Part shown: piece after piece, positions 8,308 to 14,293 of the stretch | How the letters are laid out: the number at the start of each line of letters is the position of its first letter | How positions within the stretch are numbered: position 1 is the stretch's first letter | Position numbers and translations under genes: made by a program | The notes under the pieces: model-generated | What the model was told of the DNA's origin: nothing | The model's database searches: none | Seen by the model: the letters and a program-made list of their open reading frames with translations, nothing else | NCBI GenBank assembly: GCA_016290715.1 | Contig: JAEEUY010000138.1 | Location: 1 to 17,542 of the forward strand | Reading direction: 5' to 3' | Length of the DNA stretch: 17,542 nt | From: Bacteroidales bacterium | Lineage (GTDB): Bacteria; Bacteroidota; Bacteroidia; Bacteroidales; WCHB1-69

Positions 8308-9262
8308 GGTAGTAGTATCTTAAGAGATTGTGGTTGATGGCAGTTTCCTTATCGGGTAACGCGGGTATCGCCGGTGCCTGCCCCCCTTGTCCTAATTTCT
8401 GGTTCCCAATGAGAACACGGGCTTCATCCCATAGGTCTGCTTGGAGAAAAAGGTCAAGGGTTTTCCGTCCGCCTTCTATAATGACCGATTGTATTTGGTG
8501 ATGATACAAGGTATCAATTACTTCATCTAATTGATTAGGTAGTATATTATAATCTTTTGATATAGAGTATGGTATTCCTTTGTTTACCATAATGTATCTT
8601 TGTGGATTGTTGCCAGGGTATTCGCGTGTGGTAAGTTGCGGATGATCGTTGCAGTAGGTGTTGTACCCCACGAGGATGGCCTGTTCTTCGCTCCGCCATT
8701 TGTGGGATAGTATGCGCATTTCCTTGTTTGTAATCCAGTACTCGCGATGACCGTTAGTGCGGTCAATATCCATAAAGCCGTCGCTGCTTTGTGCCCATTT
8801 TAAAATGATATAGGGGCGTTTTTTTTGATGATAGGCAAAAAAACGGCGGTTCAGAAAACGGCACTCATCTTCCAAAACACCTACCTTGACCTGTACACCT
8901 GCGTTTTTTAATTTGCTGATTCCTTGACCATTAACTTTTTGATGCGGATCGGTAGTGCCAACGACTACGCGGGGAATTTTCCACTGAATGAGCAGGTCGG
9001 CGCAAGGAGGCGTTTTGCCATAATGGGAGCATGGCTCCAAACTTACGTATATCGTGGATTCTGCGAGTTTACTTTTGTCATTTACCGATTGAATGGCATT
9101 GACTTCCGCATGGGATTGTCCGTATTGTTGGTGAAACCCTTCGCCAATAATGGAGTTGTTATGAACAATAACCGCTCCTACCATGGGGTTGGGTTGTACT
9201 TTTCCTAAACCCAAAGCAGCCAACTGCAAGCATCTCTGCATGTATGCCTCATCGGGAATCAT
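8300..9262 (-). CDS. ribD: Bifunctional riboflavin deaminase/reductase RibD
   Basis: This protein should carry out two successive steps of riboflavin synthesis: zinc-dependent deamination of diaminohydroxyphosphoribosylaminopyrimidine, then NADPH-dependent reduction of the ribosyl chain. The deaminase domain (about 1-145) has PNPMVGAV at 24-31, HAEV with His51 and Glu53, and PCSHYGKTPPC with the zinc cysteines Cys78 and Cys87. The reductase domain begins near RPYIILKWAQSSDG and continues through ILVGYNTY, DHPQLTTR and VIIEGGRKT. At 320 residues it is somewhat shorter than the well-known proteins of about 360, with the shortening in the reductase half. No other rib gene is in the window, and the 44-nt upstream gap is too short to hold an FMN riboswitch. 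Confidence 0.95.
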   Translation of the reverse strand: MIPDEAYMQRCLQLAALGLGKVQPNPMVGAVIVHNNSIIGEGFHQQYGQSHAEVNAIQSVNDKSKLAESTIYVSLEPCSHYGKTPPCADLLIQWKIPRVVVGTTDPHQKVNGQGISKLKNAGVQVKVGVLEDECRFLNRRFFAYHQKKRPYIILKWAQSSDGFMDIDRTNGHREYWITNKEMRILSHKWRSEEQAILVGYNTYCNDHPQLTTREYPGNNPQRYIMVNKGIPYSISKDYNILPNQLDEVIDTLYHHQIQSVIIEGGRKTLDLFLQADLWDEARVLIGNQKLGQGGQAPAIPALPDKETAINHNLLRYYYHV

Positions 9263-9306
9263 ATTATTTGTAAAATATTTATTATTAATTAATTAAATAT
9301 GATTAC

Positions 9307-11253
9307 TTAAAGTGTTTTATTTGTCTCTAAAACCCACTTGATGTAGATCAAAGCGGCAACACTCCAAGCTTGGGAAATACATCCGTTAGGGCGGTGTGGT
9401 GGTGCGCCGTCGAAGATTTCACCAACCGTTGAAATCCCATACTCTTTCATGTCGTTTTCAAATTCGTAGAGTACTTTTTCCAGCAATGGAATGGATTTTT
9501 TTTGATAGACAGAAACCACAGCATTTGCATAAGGGGCCAATAACCATGGCCAGCATGTCCCTTGATGGTAAGCTGCATCACGTTCTGCCTGGGAGCCGGT
9601 ATAGTGCCCTTTGTAATCAGGGTCGCTGGGTGATAAAGTTCGAATGCCCTTATTCGTAAGAAGTTCCTCCATACATTTTTTCAAAATAAGCTGTCTTATT
9701 TTTTCACTGATGGCGGTGTAGGGTAATGATGCAGCAATCAGCATATTGGGGCGGACTTGGAAATTCTTGTATTCGCCATCCACGTAATCTGCGAGATACC
9801 CTTTTTCCTTCGACCAAAAAGTGTTTTTAAAGACGTTGGGAAACTCTTTGATGATTTCTTTCCACTCGTTCACAAAATCTGTATCCTTGGCTAATTTGGC
9901 CATTTCTGAACTGAAGCATAAAGCATTATACCATAAAGCATTGACTTCTACAGGACAACCTATTCTGGGGGTGATGGGCTTGCCATCGACTACGGCATCC
10001 ATCCATGTGAGTGCTTTTCCTTCGCATCCTGCATGAATCAATCCATTATCCAACATCCTGATGTTGTACAATGCCCCGTTTTTATAGGTATTGATGATGG
10101 CTTTCATCTTGTCTCCATAAGTTTTCCAAATGGTTTTCTCCCCGCTGGTGTAGGTGGCATATTGTTGCAGTGCGCGGAAAAACCAGAGAGGGGCATCCAC
10201 CGAGTTGTAGACGTTGTTGTTGTCGCACCCCATATTGGGAAACAGTCCGTCGTGCAATTCCTCCAGCATAGAGTCTAAAATTTCCTTGCATAATTCCGGT
10301 TTGTTGAGGGCCAAAGTTAATCCCGGAAGGGCGATGAAAGTATCTCTTCCCCAGCGGCCGAACCATGGATAGCCGGCAATGATTTGGGTTTTTCCGTTGC
10401 GTTTAACAATGAATTGCTCGGCAGCGTTCTGCAAACAGTTGAAATAGGTGGTCCGGTTTGTGTGTTTTTGTATATCAGCATTGAAGAGCTCTCCAATGGT
10501 TTTTGTGTCAAGGGGTTTTGTGCCGATTGTAACATAAAGCACAGGGGTATTTAATTTTACTGTGATTTTCCCCGGATTCAACAAATCCTCGATTCCTTCA
10601 TACCCTCTTTTAATCTCTTCTTCGTATTCAAAATTTTCGTACCAGATGGGTTGGTGCTCATAATAGATAGGCTCGGAAGATTGAATATAGACGGGAGTGT
10701 AATTATCGTATAAACAATACTTTAAGCCATTTTCGCACCACTCAAAGCCAGTGTTGGCCGCATCATTTTTGTGCGTAAGACAATGAATTTGCCGAAATGC
10801 CAATAAAGGTTGGAATTGAATGGATACACTCTCCACATCATCAAGAATAGTATATTTGACGATGAGTCTTTCATCATTGCTTAAAAAGAGAATTTCGCTT
10901 TTAAAGTTAAATTTCCCCACTCTAAAGTAATAGGTTGGAAGTGGCTCTGCAACAAAGCGTTGCAGGTATTTGTTCCCTTTCGGGTCAATGATGCCTCCTT
11001 TATATTGGTGTATGCCTAACCTGAATTCCATATCATTCATGATGATGGATTCGTTGAGATTGGAAACGAGAACATGCCGTTCATGGTCTATCTTATCTTG
11101 AGGGACAATAAATAATCCGTGATATTTTCGAGTGTTGAGTCGTAATAAAGTAGTTGTCGCAAAGGCTCCGGTTCTACTACAGCGTAGTAACTCGCGTTGT
11201 TTCGCGTAGGCAATGTTGACTAATTTCTCTTTGTCAAATTCTATATAATTCAT
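9307..11253 (-). CDS. Glycogen-debranching enzyme, GH133-like amylo-alpha-1,6-glucosidase
   Basis: This 648-residue protein should hydrolyse alpha-1,6 branches in glycogen-like glucans. The N-terminal GDE_N-type domain includes TRKYHGLF at 41-48. The (alpha/alpha)6-barrel catalytic domain has GYPWFGRWGRDTF at 294-306, then TWMDA, VRPNMLIAASLPY, HQGTCWPWLLAPY and GEIFDGAPPHRPNGC at 611-625, all typical of archaeal/bacterial debranching enzymes. The frame extends six codons upstream to a TTG at 11271, but the ATG at 11253 (MNYIEFDKEKL) fits better. No signal peptide is seen, so it should act on intracellular polymer. No glycogen synthase or branching enzyme is in the window. It lies 44 nt upstream of ribD with no convincing terminator between them. 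Confidence 0.9.
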   Translation of the reverse strand: MNYIEFDKEKLVNIAYAKQRELLRCSRTGAFATTTLLRLNTRKYHGLFIVPQDKIDHERHVLVSNLNESIIMNDMEFRLGIHQYKGGIIDPKGNKYLQRFVAEPLPTYYFRVGKFNFKSEILFLSNDERLIVKYTILDDVESVSIQFQPLLAFRQIHCLTHKNDAANTGFEWCENGLKYCLYDNYTPVYIQSSEPIYYEHQPIWYENFEYEEEIKRGYEGIEDLLNPGKITVKLNTPVLYVTIGTKPLDTKTIGELFNADIQKHTNRTTYFNCLQNAAEQFIVKRNGKTQIIAGYPWFGRWGRDTFIALPGLTLALNKPELCKEILDSMLEELHDGLFPNMGCDNNNVYNSVDAPLWFFRALQQYATYTSGEKTIWKTYGDKMKAIINTYKNGALYNIRMLDNGLIHAGCEGKALTWMDAVVDGKPITPRIGCPVEVNALWYNALCFSSEMAKLAKDTDFVNEWKEIIKEFPNVFKNTFWSKEKGYLADYVDGEYKNFQVRPNMLIAASLPYTAISEKIRQLILKKCMEELLTNKGIRTLSPSDPDYKGHYTGSQAERDAAYHQGTCWPWLLAPYANAVVSVYQKKSIPLLEKVLYEFENDMKEYGISTVGEIFDGAPPHRPNGCISQAWSVAALIYIKWVLETNKTL

Positions 11254-11279
11254 ATTGGGTTGAATTTTCAAATTAAACG

Positions 11280-11287
11280 CAAAAGTA
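11280..11287 (-). promoter_or_regulatory. Probable -7 box for the debranching enzyme gene
   Basis: The minus strand reads TACTTTTG, a full TAnnTTTG match, 26 nt before the ATG at 11253. The expected -33 position falls inside the hairpin at 11307-11323 and does not carry TTTG at the right spacing, so the promoter may be weak or factor-dependent. Confidence 0.45.
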
Positions 11288-11306
11288 CAAATTTTTCAGA
11301 AAATAA

Positions 11307-11323
11307 ATCACTTCAAAAGTGAT
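11307..11323 (-). terminator. Perfect 7-bp inverted repeat: weak terminator or operator
   Basis: ATCACTT and AAGTGAT form a perfect 7-bp stem around a three-base loop. On the minus strand the stem is followed by TTATTTTC, so it could be a weak intrinsic terminator for the kinase gene, which stops about 95 nt upstream in transcription order. It also sits where the -33 region of the debranching-gene promoter should be, so it could equally be a repressor or activator site. The sequence alone does not decide. Confidence 0.4.
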
Positions 11324-11417
11324 AGTTTCTCAAAATAAGCATACACTTTTTTTTAGCGGATGGCATTTTTTATCGGTTTTAGAGAAATTTTTATGTATTT
11401 TATTTGTTATCAATGTG

Positions 11418-12257
11418 TTATAGTTGAATACCGCTAATCTTTATCTTTTCTAATGGAGAAGGGGATATGTTGCCTATGTGCACTTGGTATTGTTCCGCTA
11501 TTTCGCGAAGAATATCTTGAAAATGGTAAGCGATAGAGCCTGTGCAATGTAGAGGATAGCTTTGGAAATGAGAGAGATACTTTATTTGCATTTCAAAAAA
11601 ATCGGAAAATGCATGCAAAAGAAGCTGGTGAATGACGGGTTCATTTCTCTTTTCGGCAAGGAATTTTGCAAAGAGAGAGAAAAAGAGGTTGGGGGCAGGT
11701 TCCCGGTATATTTTTCGAATGGTTTCGGAGGGGGTGAGTTGGAATCTTTCTTCTAATTCTGTGCAAATTGAATCGGGGAGTTCTTTTCGCAGATATTTTT
11801 GTATGAGTGTTTTCCCCAGATAAGTTCCGCTTCCTTCATCGCCTAACAAATAACCTAAAGAGGGTGCTTGCTCAGCGATTTTTTGGCCGTCGTAGCGGCA
11901 AGCACTGGAGCCTGTGCCTAAAATTGCAACCAGAGAGGGCTCGTGGCAACTTAAAACAATGCAAGCGCCAAGCAGATCGGAGATTACCTGAACTTCGCTT
12001 TGCGGGAAGAGTGCCGTTAGGATTTTCCCCAATCTCGTTTGGTTGGACGGGTTCCCGCAACCGGCACCCGAAAAAACAATCTGCTTGACAGGTTGTCCGA
12101 TTTTTTTCTGAAAAAATTGAAGTGTTTGTCCAATGGTAGAATCGTCCGTGTAGGATACATTGATGCCATTGTGTGTATAATGATTGATGTATAAACCATT
12201 ATCATTCAATAAAATACAATCGCATTTAGTGGCTCCGCTATCAAAAAACAGTTTCAT
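11418..12257 (-). CDS. BadF/BadG-type ATPase, probable N-acetylglucosamine kinase
   Basis: This 279-residue protein has the ASKHA sugar-kinase fold and probably phosphorylates GlcNAc or a related amino sugar from cell-wall or glycan turnover. Visible motifs are FFDSGATKCDC at 4-14 (phosphate-1 with Asp6), GAGCGNP at 64-70, SDLLGA at 93-98 (candidate catalytic Asp), ILGTGSSA at 112-119 (phosphate-2), and GYLLGDEGSG at 135-144, typical of NAGK-like BadF/BadG members. The open frame runs 34 codons further upstream, but that part is a Phe/Ile-rich translation of the promoter and terminator region; ATG at 12257 gives the family N-terminus. It has its own near-consensus promoter. Specificity (GlcNAc, MurNAc or another sugar) cannot be told from the sequence. 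Confidence 0.82.
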   Translation of the reverse strand: MKLFFDSGATKCDCILLNDNGLYINHYTHNGINVSYTDDSTIGQTLQFFQKKIGQPVKQIVFSGAGCGNPSNQTRLGKILTALFPQSEVQVISDLLGACIVLSCHEPSLVAILGTGSSACRYDGQKIAEQAPSLGYLLGDEGSGTYLGKTLIQKYLRKELPDSICTELEERFQLTPSETIRKIYREPAPNLFFSLFAKFLAEKRNEPVIHQLLLHAFSDFFEMQIKYLSHFQSYPLHCTGSIAYHFQDILREIAEQYQVHIGNISPSPLEKIKISGIQL

Positions 12258-12283
12258 ATAAAAAAATATGGATATAAAGATTG

Positions 12284-12314
12284 CAAATATACATTTTTGT
12301 ATGGAAAATGCAAA
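12284..12314 (-). promoter_or_regulatory. Near-consensus Bacteroidetes promoter for the kinase gene
   Basis: On the minus strand TTTG (12314-12311) is followed after exactly 19 nt by TATATTTG (12291-12284). This matches the Bacteroides-type -33 TTTG and -7 TAnnTTTG elements with their normal spacing. The ATG at 12257 lies 26 nt downstream of the -7 box. It is the best-formed promoter in the window, and it begins directly at the end of the upstream terminator's T-run. Confidence 0.8.
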
Positions 12315-12315
12315 G

Positions 12316-12350
12316 AAAAAAAAGCGACCAATGAACATCATTAATCGCTT
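12316..12350 (-). terminator. Intrinsic terminator after efp-lpxD-like unit
   Basis: Read on the minus strand, AAGCGA pairs with TCGCTT (6 bp). After a 2x2 internal loop, AATGA pairs with TCATT around a 3-nt loop, and the structure is followed by an uninterrupted T-run (eight T, two of them in the stem). It begins 29 nt after the stop codon of the LpxD-like gene. Confidence 0.85.
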
Positions 12351-12379
12351 ATTTGTCAACAGATAACGTATATTGTTAC

Positions 12380-13357
12380 TTACATTTTGCTTTTCAGTTC
12401 TTCGAACTCTTTTTTCAGTTTTTTAAACTCTTCCACAATCTCCGGAAGCATTTTTGTATAAGCCATCTCTCTCCATTTTTTGCGTGCATCCGTAGCGGGG
12501 GCTCCGAAGAGGGTGGTGCCTTCTTCCGTAACGTTTTTGTCGATGCCGGAGAGGGCAAGTAACGTAGTGTTTTTTGCGATATATAAATCTTTGTTGATCA
12601 CGGATTTGGACCAGATTACGCAGCCATCCTCCAAATGAGAGCAGCCTGCAATGGCAGATTGTGCACCAAAAAGACAATGTTTGCCCACATAGGTATCATG
12701 ACCAATTTGTACGAGATTGTCGAATTTGCAGCCGTCGCCGATAAACGTGTCGCCGGAAACTCCGCGGTCGATGCAGACATTGCAGCCGATTTCGACATTG
12801 TTGCCAATGACAGTGCGGCCGCAGGAATCCAATTTCAGCCATCCCTCAGGACGTTTTTGAAAGTAGCAGGCATCGGCGCCGATGACGCTGCCCGAATGAA
12901 TGATGACATTGTCTCCAATGACAGAGTCAGCATAGATGCTTACGTTGGAGTGAATGATGCAGTTGCGCCCGATCACCACATTTTCGCCCACAAACGTACA
13001 GGGTTGGATAATGGTTCCCTCACCAATTTTTGCAGTGGGATGAATAGCCTCTTTTTGAGGAGAGAAATGGGTATAATGAGCAACCACTTTCAAATAAGCA
13101 TCCAGCGGATCATCGGTGATGAGCAACGTTTTCCCTTCCGGACAATCCACCTCTTTGTTGATGAAAATAACGGATGCCTTGCTCTTGAGCATGCGTTCAA
13201 AATACTTGGGATGGTCAACAAAAGACAAATCGCCTTCAGTGATGGAGTGCAATTCATTAATTCCCCAGATTTGGTTCAGGGGATTACCTTTTATGACAAC
13301 ATCTTTTTTGATGATACCAATCAGTTCATCAATGCCGATGGGTTGGGAAAATTTCAT
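12380..13357 (-). CDS. LpxD-like acyltransferase (UDP-3-O-acylglucosamine N-acyltransferase family)
   Basis: This 325-residue hexapeptide-repeat protein has the LpxD architecture. An N-terminal uridine-binding-like domain (GDLSFVDHPKY at about 42-52, KASVIFI at 60-66) is followed by a left-handed beta-helix at about 100-265 and a C-terminal helical tail rich in Lys/Glu. His220 in NLVQIGHD corresponds to the catalytic His of LpxD. CIDRG (195-199) and GDTFIGDG (202-209) also match. The LpxD block that usually reads DGFGF is ACYFQ here (163-167), so this looks like the second LpxD-type paralogue that many Bacteroidota carry next to efp, not the canonical LpxD. I expect an acyl transfer to a nucleotide-linked amino sugar, but the substrate is not certain. 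Its ATG overlaps the efp stop (TAATG). Confidence 0.85.
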   Translation of the reverse strand: MKFSQPIGIDELIGIIKKDVVIKGNPLNQIWGINELHSITEGDLSFVDHPKYFERMLKSKASVIFINKEVDCPEGKTLLITDDPLDAYLKVVAHYTHFSPQKEAIHPTAKIGEGTIIQPCTFVGENVVIGRNCIIHSNVSIYADSVIGDNVIIHSGSVIGADACYFQKRPEGWLKLDSCGRTVIGNNVEIGCNVCIDRGVSGDTFIGDGCKFDNLVQIGHDTYVGKHCLFGAQSAIAGCSHLEDGCVIWSKSVINKDLYIAKNTTLLALSGIDKNVTEEGTTLFGAPATDARKKWREMAYTKMLPEIVEEFKKLKKEFEELKSKM

Positions 13358-13923
13358 TATTTAACTCTTTCCGCGTATTTGTTAGTGCGTGTGTCAACTT
13401 TAATTCTTTCACCAGTTTCGATGAAAAGGGGAACAAAAACCTCTGCTCCTGTTTCAACGATGGCTCTTTTGGCAGCATTCGTGGCTGTATCGCCTTTTAC
13501 CCCCGGTTCAGTATAGGTAACTTCCAGTTCAACAAATGGAGGTAGTTCACAAGTGAGCGGAGTGTCGGTATCAGCATGATACATTACTTCAACATTCTGA
13601 CCTTCTTTCAACAATCCGGGATTATTGATCAAAGATTCATCAATTTCGATTTGTTCGTAAGTTTCAGCGTGCATGAAAGTATAGGTAGAGCCCCCATCTT
13701 TGTATAAGAATTGGTAAGGACGACGCTCTACGCGGGCCAATTCAATCTTAACACCTGCATCAAAACGGTTTTCAAGAACCCGTCCCGTTTTGATATGTCT
13801 TAACTTTGTACGAACGAATGTGTTCCCTTTCCCCGGTTTGACATGTTGAAATTCAACGATAGTCCACAACTCATTATTATGAACAATGCATAATCCATTT
13901 TTAAAATCTGCAGTAGTTGCCAT
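13357..13923 (-). CDS. efp: Translation elongation factor P
   Basis: This 188-residue protein has the standard EF-P length and three beta-domains. EF-P enters the ribosomal E site and rescues ribosomes stalled at polyproline. The loop tip PGKG at 30-33 carries Lys32, equivalent to the modified Lys34 of E. coli. The signature FVPLFIETGERIKVDTRTNKYAERVK-type ending is present: FVPLFIETGE near 163-172, then KVDTRT and YAERVK. The gene is first in the efp-LpxD-like unit and diverges from rpsA. No lysine-modifying enzyme (EpmA/EpmB) is in this window. Confidence 0.98.
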   Translation of the reverse strand: MATTADFKNGLCIVHNNELWTIVEFQHVKPGKGNTFVRTKLRHIKTGRVLENRFDAGVKIELARVERRPYQFLYKDGGSTYTFMHAETYEQIEIDESLINNPGLLKEGQNVEVMYHADTDTPLTCELPPFVELEVTYTEPGVKGDTATNAAKRAIVETGAEVFVPLFIETGERIKVDTRTNKYAERVK

Positions 13924-13957
13924 ATACTTTTAATTTAGTACTTAAATTTTTGCGGCG

Positions 13958-13965
13958 CAAAATTA
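13958..13965 (-). promoter_or_regulatory. efp: Probable -7 box for efp
   Basis: The minus strand reads TAATTTTG, a full TAnnTTTG match, 34 nt before the efp ATG. No clear TTTG is found at the -33 position. Confidence 0.5.
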
Positions 13966-14190
13966 CTAAATTTCATTTTGAAATGAATTATTCTTAACAT
14001 TTATTAAGAAATGCAGAAAGATAGGATAGTTGTATTGTTTTTTTATTTTGTTGTAAATCAATAAATTGAATTGAGTCTGAAGAGGAGTTTTTCCCCCGTT
14101 ATGATGGCTTTTCTCAAATCTTATTCAAAAAATATTTTGACCCCAATAAAAAATACATAAATAAAGTATAAATCATATCAAAAAAATGTG

Positions 14191-14198
14191 TATTTTTG
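14191..14198 (+). promoter_or_regulatory. rpsA: Probable -7 box for rpsA
   Basis: The sequence is TATTTTTG, a full TAnnTTTG match. Transcription would start near 14203, giving a 5' leader of about 90 nt before the chosen ATG. The -33 TTTG element is missing at the usual spacing. Confidence 0.55.
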
Positions 14199-14293
14199 CA
14201 ACCTCATTCGTAAAGGGCTCTGCGATTTGATTATCAGTTAATTAACCCTATGTTTAATTTTTAATGGGTTCAGTAGAACCAAATTTAATTTCT

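Larger units (their letters stand above)
13924..14293. other. Divergent regulatory region between efp and rpsA
   Basis: These 370 bases separate two oppositely oriented translation genes. I see AT-rich sequence with runs of A and T, a -7-type box for each direction (13958-13965 minus, 14191-14198 plus), and an rpsA leader of about 90 nt. There is no credible ORF, tRNA or terminator. An AACCC/GGGTT pair around 14243-14270 could form a short hairpin in the rpsA leader, but with a 17-nt loop it is weak. Confidence 0.6.

Noticed and set aside
9275..9300. ATATTTA/TAAATAT inverted repeat between the debranching gene and ribD
   Set aside because: The stem is only A-T pairs with a 12-nt loop and no G-C core, so it is not a credible terminator in such AT-rich sequence.
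9263..9306. Possible FMN riboswitch before ribD
   Set aside because: The gap is 44 nt and entirely AT-rich. An FMN riboswitch needs far more sequence and conserved G-rich elements, which are absent.
11254..11271. TTG start six codons upstream for the debranching enzyme
   Set aside because: An ATG at 11253 lies at a natural family start, and the TTG has no ribosome-binding motif.
12258..12359. N-terminal extension of the kinase with a hydrophobic stretch that could look like a membrane segment
   Set aside because: The extension is a translation of the promoter and terminator region. The family start is at 12257.
12635..13516. Long plus-strand open frame (293 codons) opposite the LpxD-like gene and efp
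   Set aside because: It is antisense to two well-supported genes. Its translation shows no family motif and it spans the boundary between them.
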